Below are positions 28,655 to 39,843 of a stretch of DNA of 49,036 nt, piece after piece (position 1 is the first letter of the stretch; each line of letters starts with the position of its first letter). Origin of the DNA: Ignavibacteria bacterium (lineage in GTDB: Bacteria > Bacteroidota > Ignavibacteria > Ch128b); NCBI GenBank assembly GCA_016873845.1, contig VGVX01000010.1, forward strand, positions 1 to 49,036, read 5' to 3'. The notes below the pieces were generated by a model. That model worked only from the letters and a program-made list of their open reading frames with translations, made no database searches and was not told the DNA's origin. The position numbers and the translations under genes were made by a program.

Positions 28655-28709
28655 GAAAAATTAGCTTTGCAATATATCGTTTTAAAGAAAAATAGTCAAT
28701 ATGCAAAGC
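28655..28709 (-). terminator. Hairpin with U-run between rpoC and rpsL
   Basis: On the minus strand GCTTTGCA (28709-28702) and TGCAAAGC (28671-28664) form a perfect 8-bp stem around a loop of about 30 bases, followed by TAATTTTTC. It starts just after the rpoC stop. The large loop makes it weaker than a textbook terminator, so it may be an attenuator or a processing site between the rpo and str parts. Confidence 0.5.
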
Positions 28710-28714
28710 CATTG

Positions 28715-31700
28715 TTATTTCACTTTTTCTTCATCAACAACTTCATCAAGCTCCTCTTGAGAGCTTGTTAAAACTAAAATGTTCTTGTACTTTTTAAGAC
28801 CTGTTCCAGCAGGAATTCTGTGTCCTACAACGACATTTTCTTTTAATCCAAGCAAGAAGTCCATTTTTGCTTCTGTTGCTGCATCAGTTAGTACTTTAGT
28901 AGTTTCTTGGAATGATGCTGCTGAAATAAAACTTTCAGTTGAAAGTGCAGCTTGAGTTATTCCAAGCAGAATATTGTCCGATGTTGCAGCTTGGGCGTCT
29001 CTCACTTCCACAAGTTTCTTTGATCGTTTCTTCAATTCAATATTTGTATCTTTAATTTTACCTTTTTCTAATACTTGACCTATCTTGAATCTAGAATCAC
29101 CTTTATCAGTGATAATAATGGATTGACCAATTTTTTCGTTCTCTTCATTGAATACATACCAATCAACCGTGTCATTTTCAAGGAAGCGAGTATCACCAGG
29201 ATCAAGAACTCGAACTTTTTGAAGCATCTGTTTTACGATAATTTCAATGTGTTTATCATTGATTTTTACACCTTGTAAACGGTATACTTCTTGAATTTCA
29301 TTTACAAGATATTCCTGTACTGCACTGATTCCCTTGATTTTCAGAATGTCATGAGGATTCAATGCACCATCGGTGAGTTTGTCCCCTGCACTTACTTCGT
29401 CATTATTCTGAACAAGAAGATGCTTACCGATCGGAATTGTATATTTTTTTACTTCTACACCATCTTTGGTGGTAACCATGACTTCTCTTGAACCTTTTTT
29501 ATGTGCACCGAAGGAAACAATTCCATCAATTTCAGAAATGACCGCAGGATCTTGTGGGCTTCTTGCTTCAAATAATTCTGTTACGCGAGGCAATCCACCT
29601 GTAATATCTCGTGTCTTTCCAATATCTCTCGGAATCTTGGCAATTACTGTTCCAGCAGTAATTTCTTCCCCTTCACGAACGATGATATGTGCCTTATTGG
29701 GAAGAATAAAAGAAGATAGTTTTTGATTTTTATTATTAACAATATTGACGGTTGGTATTAGAGTTTTGTCACGTGATTCGATAACGACCTGCTGAATGTG
29801 ACCAGTCTGTTCATCACTCTCATGTCTGAAGGTAATATTTTCAACTAGATCTGAGAATGAAATTGTACCATTTGAATCTGCAATAATAACAGCATTATAG
29901 GGATCGTGATTATAAAGAATATTGTTTTTTTCTACCTTCTGATTATCTTCAACAACTATTTCTGCACCGTAAGGTACTTCATATTTTCTGAGGACACGAC
30001 CATCAGGATCTACGATGTTTATATAAGCGCTTCTTCCAAGGGCGATCTTAATGTTTTCGCCAAATTCATTACTGCGTTCAACGTATCGGATATTTTCGAA
30101 TTTTATTTTTCCATCAAATCTTGTTGTGACTTGTGATGTTGCAACAATTCTGCTTGCAGCACCACCAATGTGGAATGTACGAAGCGTTAACTGTGTACCG
30201 GGTTCTCCAATCGACTGTGCTGCAATAATTCCAACTGCTTCACCAATATTAACTATCTTTCCAGTAGTCAAATTTCTACCGTAACATTTTGCACAAACAC
30301 CACGCTCTGAATCACAAGTCAAGACTGTTCTAATTGCAACTTCCTCGATCGTGGTTTCACCAATTCTGTCAGCAATTTCTTCGGTAATTAATTCTCCGGA
30401 TTCACAGAGAAGCTCTTCGCTGATTGGATCATAGATGTCTAACAACGAAGTTCTTCCGAGAATTCTCTCTGAAAGCGGTTCTCGTACTTCTTCACCATCT
30501 TTCAAAGCGGTAATATCAATTCCTCTGATAGTGCCGCAATCGGTTGAAGTGATAACTACGTCTTGAGCAACGTCTACCAATCTTCTAGTTAGATATCCGG
30601 CATCTGCTGTTTTTAAGGCAGTATCTGCTAAACCTTTTCTCGCACCGTGGGTGGAAATAAAGTATTCAAGAACTGATAAACCTTCTTTGAAGTTAGCAAT
30701 AATTGGACTTTCAATAATTTCTCCAGCTTGGCCAGTTAAACTTTTTTGAGGTTTAGCCATCAATCCACGCATACCTGCAAGCTGACGAACCTGTTCCTTA
30801 GAGCCACGCGCACCTGAATCGATCATCATCCAGATTGGATTAAATCCTTGATGAGATTTTTTCAGATGATCCATTAATGCATCAGCTACATTGTTTGTTG
30901 TGTGAGTCCATATATCAATTATTTTATTATATCGCTCACCTTCCGAAATAAATCCTTCCTGCCACTGGTTCAGTACTTTTTTGACTTCCTTCAGTGACTT
31001 ACTTACAAATTCTGATTTCTCTGTTGGAATTAACATGTCATCTACGTTCACAGACAATCCACCTAAAGTAGAATATCTGAATCCCAAGTCTTTCAGATCA
31101 TCAAGAAACTTAGCCGTTCCAACATTTCCTATTTGCCGGAACATCTTTCCAATGAAAGCACCGAAAGTTTTTTTCACAAGGAGTTCATTAACATATCCAA
31201 CTTCGCTCGGTACAATCTGATTGAAAACAACTCGACCAACCGAAGTTTCAATCATTTCACCTTCTACTCTCACCTTGATTTTTGCATGGAGTCCAACTTT
31301 TTTATTTTCGAGAGCAATGAGTACTTCTTCCGGTGAACTAAATATTTTTCCTTCACCTAAGTCACCTTCTTTAATTTTGGTCAAATAATAACATCCAAGA
31401 ACAATGTCCTGAGTTGGAATAACAATTGGATTTCCATTCTGTGGTGACAAAATATTTTGACTTGATAAAAGAAGGAGTGAACACTCTAGCTGCGATTCAG
31501 GAGACAGTGGAACGTGAACAGCCATTTGATCACCATCGAAGTCGGCATTGAATGCCGTACAAACCATCGGATGAATTTCGATTGCCTTACCTGTAACCAA
31601 AATTGGTTGGAACGCTTGAATTCCTAATCTATGTAAAGTTGGAGCACGATTTAACATTACTGGATGCGCGTCAACTATTTTCTCCAAAATCTCCCAAACG

Positions 31701-32953
31701 ATTGCATCTTTACGATCGATGACTTTACGTGCACTCTTTACTGTTTTGTTATATCCTCGTTCAATCAACTTTCTAATAACGAATGGCTTGTACAATTCCA
31801 GAGCCATTTCACGGTTCAAACCACATTGGTGAAGTTTTAACTCAGGATTAACAACAATCACAGATCGTCCTGAATAATCAACCCTTTTACCCAGAAGATT
31901 TTGTCTGAATCGACCTTGCTTTCCTTTCAAAATATCGGAAAGAGATTTCAATGCTCGATTCGAATCACTTCTTATTGTGTTCGTTCTTCTTGAGTTATCA
32001 AAGAGAGCATCAACTGCCTCTTGAAGCATACGTTTTTCATTTCTTAAAATTACTTCCGGTGCTTTGATATCAAGAAGTCTCTTCAAACGATTATTGCGGA
32101 TGATAACTCTTCTGTAAAGATCATTTAGATCGCTGGTAGCAAACCTACCACCTTCAAGAGGAACTAATGGACGAAGTTCAGGTGGAATAATTGGTACAAC
32201 ATCAACCACCATCCATTCAGGTCTATTGTCCATGCCGCCATCTTTTGTTCTGAAAGCATCAACTATTTTTAATCGTTTAAGTAAATCTGCTTTTTTCTGC
32301 TGTGAAGTTTCTTCTTTTAGCTGAGCGCGCAGTTCGACTGATAGCACATCCGGATCAATTTTTGATAAAAGTGCTTTAACGGCTTCACCACCGATCTTGG
32401 CAACAAATTTTCTTGGATCATCATCATCCAATTTTTCATTATCAGATGGAAGCGAAGCAAGAACTTCAAAATATTGTTCTTCCGTTAAAAGATCTTTTTC
32501 TTTTAATCCTGTCGGTCCAGGATTAACTACTGCATAAGTTTCGTAATAAATTATTTTTTCGAGTTCTTTGGTAGTATATCCGAGCATGTTTCCAATTTTA
32601 CTCGGTAATGATCGGAAAAACCAAATATGAACAACTGGAACCGCCAGCGAAATGTGACCCATTCGTTCACGTCTGACAGACTTTTGTGTAACTTCTACAC
32701 CGCAGCGATCGCAGATAATACCTTTGTATCGGATTCTCTTATATTTTCCGCAATGGCATTCCCAGTCGCGTGTTGGTCCAAATATTTTTTCACAAAAAAG
32801 ACCATCTTTTTCTGGACGAAAAGATCTATAGTTTATTGTTTCAGGTTTTGTGACTTCACCATAAGATCTTTTCAAAACTGCATCCGGACTTGCCAAACTG
32901 ATTGTAATTTTTGAAATGTTTTTACTTGTGTAATCTTGTGCTCTAATTGCCAT
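28715..32953 (-). CDS. rpoC: RNA polymerase beta-prime subunit
   Basis: This is the catalytic subunit. The 1412 residues include the N-terminal zinc site ([20 protein letters not shown]), the active-site motif [12 protein letters not shown] near residues 468-480 with three Mg-binding aspartates, and the second zinc site ([13 protein letters not shown]). No split or large deletion is seen. It starts 35 bases after rpoB and is followed by a hairpin. Confidence 0.98.
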   Translation of the reverse strand: MAIRAQDYTSKNISKITISLASPDAVLKRSYGEVTKPETINYRSFRPEKDGLFCEKIFGPTRDWECHCGKYKRIRYKGIICDRCGVEVTQKSVRRERMGHISLAVPVVHIWFFRSLPSKIGNMLGYTTKELEKIIYYETYAVVNPGPTGLKEKDLLTEEQYFEVLASLPSDNEKLDDDDPRKFVAKIGGEAVKALLSKIDPDVLSVELRAQLKEETSQQKKADLLKRLKIVDAFRTKDGGMDNRPEWMVVDVVPIIPPELRPLVPLEGGRFATSDLNDLYRRVIIRNNRLKRLLDIKAPEVILRNEKRMLQEAVDALFDNSRRTNTIRSDSNRALKSLSDILKGKQGRFRQNLLGKRVDYSGRSVIVVNPELKLHQCGLNREMALELYKPFVIRKLIERGYNKTVKSARKVIDRKDAIVWEILEKIVDAHPVMLNRAPTLHRLGIQAFQPILVTGKAIEIHPMVCTAFNADFDGDQMAVHVPLSPESQLECSLLLLSSQNILSPQNGNPIVIPTQDIVLGCYYLTKIKEGDLGEGKIFSSPEEVLIALENKKVGLHAKIKVRVEGEMIETSVGRVVFNQIVPSEVGYVNELLVKKTFGAFIGKMFRQIGNVGTAKFLDDLKDLGFRYSTLGGLSVNVDDMLIPTEKSEFVSKSLKEVKKVLNQWQEGFISEGERYNKIIDIWTHTTNNVADALMDHLKKSHQGFNPIWMMIDSGARGSKEQVRQLAGMRGLMAKPQKSLTGQAGEIIESPIIANFKEGLSVLEYFISTHGARKGLADTALKTADAGYLTRRLVDVAQDVVITSTDCGTIRGIDITALKDGEEVREPLSERILGRTSLLDIYDPISEELLCESGELITEEIADRIGETTIEEVAIRTVLTCDSERGVCAKCYGRNLTTGKIVNIGEAVGIIAAQSIGEPGTQLTLRTFHIGGAASRIVATSQVTTRFDGKIKFENIRYVERSNEFGENIKIALGRSAYINIVDPDGRVLRKYEVPYGAEIVVEDNQKVEKNNILYNHDPYNAVIIADSNGTISFSDLVENITFRHESDEQTGHIQQVVIESRDKTLIPTVNIVNNKNQKLSSFILPNKAHIIVREGEEITAGTVIAKIPRDIGKTRDITGGLPRVTELFEARSPQDPAVISEIDGIVSFGAHKKGSREVMVTTKDGVEVKKYTIPIGKHLLVQNNDEVSAGDKLTDGALNPHDILKIKGISAVQEYLVNEIQEVYRLQGVKINDKHIEIIVKQMLQKVRVLDPGDTRFLENDTVDWYVFNEENEKIGQSIIITDKGDSRFKIGQVLEKGKIKDTNIELKKRSKKLVEVRDAQAATSDNILLGITQAALSTESFISAASFQETTKVLTDAATEAKMDFLLGLKENVVVGHRIPAGTGLKKYKNILVLTSSQEELDEVVDEEKVK

Positions 32954-32988
32954 GGTTAAAACTCTTTTCTTTTTCTTTTAAAAAGTAT

Positions 32989-35900
32989 TTATTCATGTTC
33001 AACATTAAATTCTAAACATAAACCTTGAAGCTCTCTTGTCAGAACATTAAATGATTCTGGGATGCTAGCTTCAGTAAGGTTTTCACCTTTTACGATCGCT
33101 TCATAAATTTTTGCACGACCTATAACATCGTCACTCTTTACTGTGAGAATTTCTTGCAGTGTATTTGCTGCGCCGTAAGCTTCGAGTGCCCAAACTTCCA
33201 TTTCACCAAATCGCTGTCCACCAAACTGAGCTTTTCCGCCGAGTGGCTGCTGAGTGATAAGCGAGTAAGGTCCAATTGAACGTGCATGGAGTTTGTCATC
33301 AACTAAATGCGAGAGTTTCATCATATAAATGACACCAACGGTAACAGGCCTGTCGAAAGCTTCTCCAGAACGCCCATCATATAATGTTGTGTTCGCATTG
33401 ACTTCCGCTTTATTCATAAATCCTTGAATATCTTCCCATTTGGCACCGTCGAAGATGTGAGTTGCAAACTTCACTCCAAGTTTTTGTGCAACTAAACCAA
33501 GTGCGCATTCATACAATTGCCCAAGGTTCATTCTTGAAGGAACGCCAAGAGGATTTAAAATTATATCTACAGACTGTCCTTCAGGCGTATAAGGCATATC
33601 TTCGGAAGGAACAACTTTTGCAATTACACCTTTATTTCCATGACGACCTGCCATTTTATCTCCAACGGAGATTTTTCTTTTCTTCGCAACAAATACTTTG
33701 GCCAATTGTACTATTCCGGGGGGTAGTTCATCACCGGTTTGTATCTTAGCTTTTTGTCTTTTATAAATTTCTTCTACTTCTTCAAGCTTTATTTTATAAT
33801 TTTGATATAATTTCTTGACAAGAGAATTCTTCTTTCTGCCATTCATCCAATCGCTTTCGAAGTCCAAATTGTGAATGTCATCACCGAGCGATTCAAAGTT
33901 ACTTTGTTTTAATCCCGTGCCGCTTCTTATTGCTGTACTTCCATCTTTGAACTTGATCCCTAAAGATTCTTCACCATCGCAAATCGCACCAAGTCTCTCG
34001 GCAAATTTATCTTTTAATTCAAGAGTATTTCGCTTGAGTTCCTTATCAAGATTTTCGAGTGCTTTCTTCTCTTCCTTTTTACCTTCGGCATCTTTTCGTT
34101 TTCTGCTGAATAATTTAGTTGCAACCACCACACCTTTCATACCAGGATTCGCTCTCAGCGATGCATCTTTTACGTCACCAGCTTTATCACCGAAAATCGC
34201 CTTTAATAATTTTTCTTCTGGTGTTGGATCCGTTTCACCCTTTGGAGTAATTTTCCCGATTAATATATCATTTTCTTTTACTTCAACACCGACACGGATG
34301 ATACCATTTTCGTCTAGATCTTTTGTTGCATCTTCACTAACATTTGGGATTTCGCGAGTAAGCTCTTCTTCGCCACGTTTTGTTTCTCGTACTTGGAGTT
34401 CGAACTCCTCAATATGAATTGAGGTGTAAACATCATCTGCAACGAGACGTTCATTCACGATAATAGCATCCTCGAAATTATATCCTCTCCAAGGCATATA
34501 TGCGACTAGAACATTTCTTCCTAAAGCAAGTTCACCTTGCTCGGTACCGAAACCATCGGCCAATACTGCACCTTTCTCGAATTTTGAACCTTCTAGTACA
34601 ATTGGTTTCTGGTTTAAACATGTGTCTTGATTTGTCCGCTGGAATTTAGTCAGATCATAATTAACAATGTTCTTTTCATGGAATGAAGTTAATTTTTCAT
34701 CTTCCGTCATATCGTATTCAACAGTAATGTGAGTTGAATCACACGAAAGCACAACACCACTCGTTTCAGCAACTATCATCGCACGAGAGTCTAAAGCAAC
34801 TTTATGTTCCATTCCTGTTCCGACAAGCGGAGATTTTGGTGAGAATAATGGAACCGCTTGACGCTGCATGTTGCTGCCCATAAGTGCACGGTTAGCATCA
34901 TCATGCTCAAGAAATGGAATCAGTGCAGCAGCCGGACTTACAATCTGACTTGGAGCAACATCCATATAATCAATGTTTGCTGGTTCAGTATCAGGAAAAT
35001 CTCCCTTAAATCTTGATTTCACTCTTTCATTTACAAATTTGCTTTTTTCATCGAGTACAGCATTTGCCTGCGCAATTGTAACTTCATCTTCTCTCTCGGC
35101 AGTAAGGTATTCTACTTCGTCGGTTGCCTGGTTCTTTGCAACTTTTCTGTAGGGAGTTTCAATGAAACCAAATCTGTTTATTCTAGAGTAAATGCAAAGT
35201 GATGAGATTAATCCAATGTTTGGACCTTCGGGAGTTTCGATTGGACATAATCGTCCATAATGAGTGTAGTGAACGTCACGAACTTCGAATCCTGCCCGCT
35301 CTCTTGTAAGACCACCTGGTCCTAAAGCACTCAACCTTCTCTTATGAGTCAACTCGGCGAGTGGATTAGTTTGATCTAAGAATTGTGATAATTGATTTGT
35401 ACCAAAGAACGCATTAACCACGCTTGAAATCGTTCTTGCATTGACTAAATCCTGAGGAGTGAAGTTTTCGGATTCGCGTAAGTTCATTCTTTCTTTGATC
35501 GTTCTTGCAAGACGTGCAAATGCTACATTAAATTGAGAAGTTAATTGCTCACCAACAGTTCTGACTCTACGATTTCCTAAATGATCAATATCATCGACAG
35601 AACGTTTTTGGTCTTTAAGCTCAATTAAATATTTGATAATAGTATGAATATCTTCTTTTGTTAGAATTGTAATGTCGCCTGGCACAGTCAATCCAAGCTT
35701 TGTGTTCATTCTGTGACGACCAACTTCTCCAAGATCATATCTCTTTGGATTGAAAAACAATTTATCGATCAATCCGCGGGCTGTTTCTAAATCCGGCGCT
35801 TCTGTTGAACGCAGTTGTTTATAAATTGCTTCAAGAGCTTCATCTTCGCTTCTTGAAATATCTTTACCGAGAGTATTAATAATGATATGCCCATCAATCG

Positions 35901-36741
35901 GCTGATCATCTTTAATAAATTTGATCGCTTTGATTCCTGCTTTCTTTGCTCTCTTGAGAGCTTCTTCAGTAAATTCAGAATCTTTGAAAGCAAAAATTTC
36001 ACCAGTTGAGAAATCGATTAAATCGTTTCCTAATTTTTTACCAATGAATTTTTTTATGTCACTCTTATCTACATCAACTTCGTCGGCCAATTCAAAAAGT
36101 TCGAGTATCTGTTCATCAGAGGAATATCCAAGTGCGCGTAATAACGTAGTAGCTGGAAACTTTTTTCGACGGTCGATATAGACATACATTACATTCTGAA
36201 TATCCGTCGCGAATTCAACCCAAGAACCTCTAAAAGGAATTATTCGAGCTGTGTAAATCATCGTACCATTTGGATGGCGTGATTCAGCGAATACTACTCC
36301 AGGTGAACGGTGCAGCTGACTAACGATAGTTCTCTCGGCACCATTTATAATGAAGGTTCCTTTCTCTGTCATAAAAGGAAGATTTCCAAGATACACACCT
36401 TGTTCAATAGACTCGGCAAATTCTTGCGAATCCAAATCCTTGATCGACAGCCTAAGTTTTGCTTTTAATGGACAGGCAAAAGTCAATCCACGTTCTTGGC
36501 ATTCAGTGATAGTGAATCTTGGTTTCTCAAGATAGTATTCAACAAAATCTAATTTGAAATTCTCGCGGGTATCGTAAATAGGAAAGTTCGCAAGAAAAAC
36601 ACTCTGTAAGCCTTTATTTTCTCTCCCAGTTGGAGGAATGTTAGCTTGTAAAAAATCTTCGTATGAACTTAATTGTACCGCAAGTAAATCAGGAGTATCA
36701 ATAACCGGTTTGATCTTCGAGAATGATATTCGTTCTGACAA
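32989..36741 (-). CDS. rpoB: RNA polymerase beta subunit
   Basis: Beta forms the other half of the active cleft. The 1250 residues have the rifampicin pocket DQTNPLAELTHKRRLSALGP, with the aspartate, histidine and serine equivalent to E. coli 516, 526 and 531 intact, and Ala at the 522 equivalent. KMAGRHGNKGV and GGKAQFGGQRFGEMEVWALE follow further on. The start codon is TTG (36739-36741) with GGAG seven bases upstream. It lies 124 bases after rplL across a strong hairpin. Confidence 0.98.
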   Translation of the reverse strand: MSERISFSKIKPVIDTPDLLAVQLSSYEDFLQANIPPTGRENKGLQSVFLANFPIYDTRENFKLDFVEYYLEKPRFTITECQERGLTFACPLKAKLRLSIKDLDSQEFAESIEQGVYLGNLPFMTEKGTFIINGAERTIVSQLHRSPGVVFAESRHPNGTMIYTARIIPFRGSWVEFATDIQNVMYVYIDRRKKFPATTLLRALGYSSDEQILELFELADEVDVDKSDIKKFIGKKLGNDLIDFSTGEIFAFKDSEFTEEALKRAKKAGIKAIKFIKDDQPIDGHIIINTLGKDISRSEDEALEAIYKQLRSTEAPDLETARGLIDKLFFNPKRYDLGEVGRHRMNTKLGLTVPGDITILTKEDIHTIIKYLIELKDQKRSVDDIDHLGNRRVRTVGEQLTSQFNVAFARLARTIKERMNLRESENFTPQDLVNARTISSVVNAFFGTNQLSQFLDQTNPLAELTHKRRLSALGPGGLTRERAGFEVRDVHYTHYGRLCPIETPEGPNIGLISSLCIYSRINRFGFIETPYRKVAKNQATDEVEYLTAEREDEVTIAQANAVLDEKSKFVNERVKSRFKGDFPDTEPANIDYMDVAPSQIVSPAAALIPFLEHDDANRALMGSNMQRQAVPLFSPKSPLVGTGMEHKVALDSRAMIVAETSGVVLSCDSTHITVEYDMTEDEKLTSFHEKNIVNYDLTKFQRTNQDTCLNQKPIVLEGSKFEKGAVLADGFGTEQGELALGRNVLVAYMPWRGYNFEDAIIVNERLVADDVYTSIHIEEFELQVRETKRGEEELTREIPNVSEDATKDLDENGIIRVGVEVKENDILIGKITPKGETDPTPEEKLLKAIFGDKAGDVKDASLRANPGMKGVVVATKLFSRKRKDAEGKKEEKKALENLDKELKRNTLELKDKFAERLGAICDGEESLGIKFKDGSTAIRSGTGLKQSNFESLGDDIHNLDFESDWMNGRKKNSLVKKLYQNYKIKLEEVEEIYKRQKAKIQTGDELPPGIVQLAKVFVAKKRKISVGDKMAGRHGNKGVIAKVVPSEDMPYTPEGQSVDIILNPLGVPSRMNLGQLYECALGLVAQKLGVKFATHIFDGAKWEDIQGFMNKAEVNANTTLYDGRSGEAFDRPVTVGVIYMMKLSHLVDDKLHARSIGPYSLITQQPLGGKAQFGGQRFGEMEVWALEAYGAANTLQEILTVKSDDVIGRAKIYEAIVKGENLTEASIPESFNVLTRELQGLCLEFNVEHE

Positions 36742-36791
36742 TTTAATTCTCCATTAACTTGATAAAATATTGTATTTCATATAAACGCAAT

Positions 36792-36840
36792 AAAACGGAA
36801 AAATGATGAGTCGATTTTTCAACTCATCACTTCCCGTTTT
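36792..36840 (-). terminator. Long hairpin between rplL and rpoB (attenuator or processing site)
   Basis: On the minus strand AAAACGG pairs with CCGTTTT and TGATGAGT pairs with ACTCATCA around a loop of about ten bases. The four or five intervening bases can pair mostly by A-U and G-U, giving nearly 19 bp. TTTT ends the second arm. In E. coli the same gap holds an attenuator and an RNase III site that lower rpoBC output relative to ribosomal protein genes. Confidence 0.75.
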
Positions 36841-36865
36841 AGTAAAAAAATTATAAGCAAAAAGA

Positions 36866-37246
36866 TTACTTAAGCTCGACTGAACCGCCAGCTTCTTCAA
36901 TCTCTTTCTTTATTTTTTCAGCTTCATCTTTGCTGATAGCTTCTTTAACAGGTTTTGGTGCACCGTCAACTAAGTCTTTAGCTTCCTTTAAACCTAATCC
37001 AGTATGTGATCTAACTACTTTAATAACATTAATTTTTTGTGCACCTGCACTGGTTAACATAACTGTGAATTCAGTTTTTTCCTCTTGCGCTGGAGCTGCC
37101 GCGCCACCTGCTGGGCCTGCTGCCATAACAACCGGAGCTGCTGCTGTCACACCGAACTCATCTTCTAATGCCTTCTTCAATTCTGCTGCTTCAATTAATG
37201 TTAAGCCTTTAATCTGTTCAACTAATCCGGCAATTTTTTCTGACAT
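36866..37246 (-). CDS. rplL: 50S ribosomal protein L7/L12
   Basis: A 126-residue stalk protein that recruits translation GTPases. It has an N-terminal dimerisation domain ([19 protein letters not shown]), an Ala/Gly/Pro-rich hinge (about residues 35-53), and the C-domain with [20 protein letters not shown]. It lies 23 bases after rplJ. Confidence 0.98.
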   Translation of the reverse strand: MSEKIAGLVEQIKGLTLIEAAELKKALEDEFGVTAAAPVVMAAGPAGGAAAPAQEEKTEFTVMLTSAGAQKINVIKVVRSHTGLGLKEAKDLVDGAPKPVKEAISKDEAEKIKKEIEEAGGSVELK

Positions 37247-37269
37247 TTTAATCTCCTAAAATAAAATTT

Positions 37270-37794
37270 TTAATTTGATTCTTTTTTATTTGCAATTGCA
37301 TCTAAAACACCAACTAGATCGCGCATAACTGCATTGATTGATCCAACAATTCCACTGATTGGTGATTGCAGACTTCCTAAAATTCCAGCAATAATTTCTG
37401 GTTTTGTTTGAAGTGATGCAATTTCATTAAGCTTAGATCCATCGTAAAAACTGCTCTCGATGTAGCATGCTTTAAGATCAAGCTTGTTAAATTTATCTTT
37501 GTACTTTTTGATTATTTTTGCTGGTGCGACAGGATCATCAGAGCTAATAGCAACACTTGTCATCCCTACAAAATAATCTTTAAGCTTGTCAAATTTATTG
37601 GCTTCATCAATCGCTCGTTTCGCGAGAGTATTCTTGATGACTTTGTATTCAACTTTTGATTTGCGGAATTCTCTTCGAAGTTCGCTAACTTCTTCGACAG
37701 TAATTCCGGTATAATCAATCAAATACAAAGCCGAAGTATTTTGAAACTTCTCGGCAAAATTTGAGATTATTTCCGCCTTTTCTGTTTTGTTCAT
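37270..37794 (-). CDS. rplJ: 50S ribosomal protein L10
   Basis: A 174-residue base of the L7/L12 stalk. LYLIDYTGITVEEVSELRREFRKS and VEYKVIKNTLAKRA mark the RNA-binding domain; the C-terminal helix that binds L12 dimers follows. The 74-base leader upstream is where autogenous L10 control usually acts, but I could not draw a convincing fold. Confidence 0.97.
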   Translation of the reverse strand: MNKTEKAEIISNFAEKFQNTSALYLIDYTGITVEEVSELRREFRKSKVEYKVIKNTLAKRAIDEANKFDKLKDYFVGMTSVAISSDDPVAPAKIIKKYKDKFNKLDLKACYIESSFYDGSKLNEIASLQTKPEIIAGILGSLQSPISGIVGSINAVMRDLVGVLDAIANKKESN

Positions 37795-37868
37795 AGTATT
37801 TCCTGTCTGAACTTTACACTTGTTATCTAAATATAGAAGCTATTTATGAGTGCGTAAATTCTTATTTA

Positions 37869-38564
37869 TTAGAGCGCAGCAACTTCATTGCGATCAATCC
37901 GCACACCTGGACTCATCGTACTTGACATATAAACGCTCTTGACATATTGACCCTTCGCAGAGGAAGGTTTCAATTTAACAATCATGCTTAAGAAAGCTTT
38001 CAAATTTTCTTGCAGCTTGGTTTCATCAAAAGAAGATTTTCCAATTGAAGCATGTACAATTCCGGCTTTATCTACACGGAATTGAATTTTTCCGGCTTTG
38101 ACTTCTTTTACAACTTTACTAATATCGTTGGTTACAGTTCCGCTCTTTGGATTCGGCATTAAACCGCGTGTTCCAAGAATCTTTCCAAGTTTACCAACTT
38201 CAGACATAACATCTGGAGTTGCGATCACGATATCGAAATCAAACCATCCTTCTTGTATTTTCTTGATCATTTCATCAAATCCGACATGATCGGCACCTGC
38301 TTCTTTTGCTTCTTCTTCTTTCGCACCTTTAGTTAGTACTAAAACTCTTACTTTTTTTCCGGTGCCATGCGGTAAAACAACAGTTCCACGAACCATTTGA
38401 TCAGAATGTCGTGGATCAACACCAAGTCTCACTGCTACATCAACTGATTCATCAAACTTACAATTAGAAAGTCCCTTGACTAAATCGATTGCTTCATTAA
38501 TTTTATAATCTTTTTTTGAATCAACTTTCTTAAAATTTTCTTTTGATCTTTTGCTTACTTTCAT
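37869..38564 (-). CDS. rplA: 50S ribosomal protein L1
   Basis: A 231-residue L1-stalk protein that helps deacylated tRNA leave the ribosome. It has [34 protein letters not shown], and the end [12 protein letters not shown]. The ATG at 38562-38564 is chosen over an in-frame TTG two codons upstream because of the AGG spacing (seven bases) and family length. Confidence 0.97.
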   Translation of the reverse strand: MKVSKRSKENFKKVDSKKDYKINEAIDLVKGLSNCKFDESVDVAVRLGVDPRHSDQMVRGTVVLPHGTGKKVRVLVLTKGAKEEEAKEAGADHVGFDEMIKKIQEGWFDFDIVIATPDVMSEVGKLGKILGTRGLMPNPKSGTVTNDISKVVKEVKAGKIQFRVDKAGIVHASIGKSSFDETKLQENLKAFLSMIVKLKPSSAKGQYVKSVYMSSTMSPGVRIDRNEVAAL

Positions 38565-38585
38565 AATCAACCTTTATAAATATGA

Positions 38586-39011
38586 TTAGCCTTCAACTAA
38601 AATTCCCATGCTTCTTGCAGTCCCTTCGACCATACTCATTGCATGATCAACGTCGTTTGCATTTAAGTCAGGCATTTTCAATGTGGCAATTTCTCTAACT
38701 TGATCTTTTGTAACTTTTGCGACTTTATTTCTATTTGGTTCTGGTGAACCCTTTTCAAGCTTTGCTGCTTTCAATAATAAAATAGAAGCAGGCGGGGTTT
38801 TAGTAATAAATGTAAATGATTTATCCGAATAAACTGTAATCACAACTGGAATGATTAAACCAGCTTTGTCTGAAGTCTTTGCGTTAAACTGCTTGCAAAA
38901 CTCCATTATATTCACACCTTTTTGACCTAATGCCGGTCCAACAGGTGGTGAAGGATTTGCTTGACCTGCAGGAATTTGAAGCTTAATAAAACCAGTTACT
39001 TTCTTTGCCAT
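38586..39011 (-). CDS. rplK: 50S ribosomal protein L11
   Basis: A 141-residue protein of the GTPase-associated centre and the thiostrepton site. The N-domain has [20 protein letters not shown] and the C-domain ends [14 protein letters not shown], both close to consensus. It starts 16 bases after nusG. Confidence 0.98.
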   Translation of the reverse strand: MAKKVTGFIKLQIPAGQANPSPPVGPALGQKGVNIMEFCKQFNAKTSDKAGLIIPVVITVYSDKSFTFITKTPPASILLLKAAKLEKGSPEPNRNKVAKVTKDQVREIATLKMPDLNANDVDHAMSMVEGTARSMGILVEG

Positions 39012-39027
39012 AAAAAATTCTCTCTAA

Positions 39028-39561
39028 TTATTTTTCTAACTCAGCTTGAATGAAGTCAAGCTCCACAGGAGTTTTCCTCCCGAAGATGCTAACCATTACT
39101 TTCAGTTTCATTTTTTCGTTATTTACTTCTTGAACGACACCATTGAAATTATTAAATGGTCCATCAATAATTTTAATTGCATCACCAAGACGGAATGGAT
39201 TCTCTAATCTTTCACCCGTAGCTTCTTCTGTAATTTTTCCGAAAATTCGTTTGATTTCATCAGCATGAAGAGTCTGCGGATTATTTCGATTGCCTAAAAA
39301 TCCCATTACCGATGGGACACTAAGAATAATATCTATTATTTTTTTATCCAGGATCGCTTCTATCAAAACATATCCTGGGAAAAAACTTTTGCTCTTACTT
39401 TTCTTCTTTCCGTCTTTTACTTCAAATACTTTTTCTGTAGGGATCAGAACCTGTTTAATGTAATCCTGCAAACTCTGATATTCGATTTCGTTTTCGAGAG
39501 CAGTCTTCACACGTTTCTCATGTCCAGAATAAGTTCTAACTACATACCACTTATGAGTCAT
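39028..39561 (-). CDS. nusG: Transcription elongation/antitermination factor NusG
   Basis: A 177-residue polymerase-binding factor that couples transcription to Rho or to the ribosome through S10. The NGN domain starts KWYVVRTYSGHEKRVKTALE, and the C-terminal KOW domain has IKIIDGPFNNFNGVVQEVN and FGRKTPVELDFIQ. It lies three bases after secE. Confidence 0.98.
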   Translation of the reverse strand: MTHKWYVVRTYSGHEKRVKTALENEIEYQSLQDYIKQVLIPTEKVFEVKDGKKKSKSKSFFPGYVLIEAILDKKIIDIILSVPSVMGFLGNRNNPQTLHADEIKRIFGKITEEATGERLENPFRLGDAIKIIDGPFNNFNGVVQEVNNEKMKLKVMVSIFGRKTPVELDFIQAELEK

Positions 39562-39564
39562 TGC

Positions 39565-39747
39565 CTAGAACAATCCCTTAATTAGATTACTTAATATCAT
39601 ATCAATGGCATAAACAAACGCTGCCAGAATAACACAAGTGACAATAACAATAACTGTCGACTCTCTTAGTTCGTCTTTTGTAGGCCAAGTGACTTTTTTC
39701 ATTTCTTTAACGACATCGGAAAAGAAGTTTATTATTTTTTCTTTCAT
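39565..39747 (-). CDS. secE: Preprotein translocase subunit SecE
   Basis: The short single-helix SecE of 60 residues clamps SecY. An amphipathic N-terminal helix contains KEMKKVTWPTKDELRESTV, the SecE signature, followed by one membrane helix (about residues 31-50). It lies between tRNA-Trp and nusG as in many bacteria. Confidence 0.96.
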   Translation of the reverse strand: MKEKIINFFSDVVKEMKKVTWPTKDELRESTVIVIVTCVILAAFVYAIDMILSNLIKGLF

Positions 39748-39764
39748 ATAAATACCTGTTTGTG

Positions 39765-39838
39765 CACGTCAGGAGGGACTCGAACCCCCAACCTGCGGTT
39801 TTGGAGACCGCTGCTCTAGCCAATTGAGCTACTGACGT
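39765..39838 (-). tRNA. tRNA-Trp (anticodon CCA)
   Basis: The minus strand folds with acceptor ACGTCAG/CTGACGT, anticodon stem GCGGT/ACCGC around CTCCAAA (anticodon CCA), T-loop TTCGAGT and discriminator G. CCA is not encoded at the 3' end. It lies between rpmG and secE, the usual place in this group. Confidence 0.96.
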
Positions 39839-39843
39839 AGAAC

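Noticed and set aside
33875-34417. 180-codon plus-strand open frame opposite rpoB
   Set aside because: It is antisense to a conserved part of rpoB and its translation is Ser/Phe/Pro-rich low complexity with no family resemblance, as expected from a shadow frame.
37795-37868. L10-binding leader before rplJ
   Set aside because: The position is right, but I could not draw a convincing kink-turn or conserved fold by eye.
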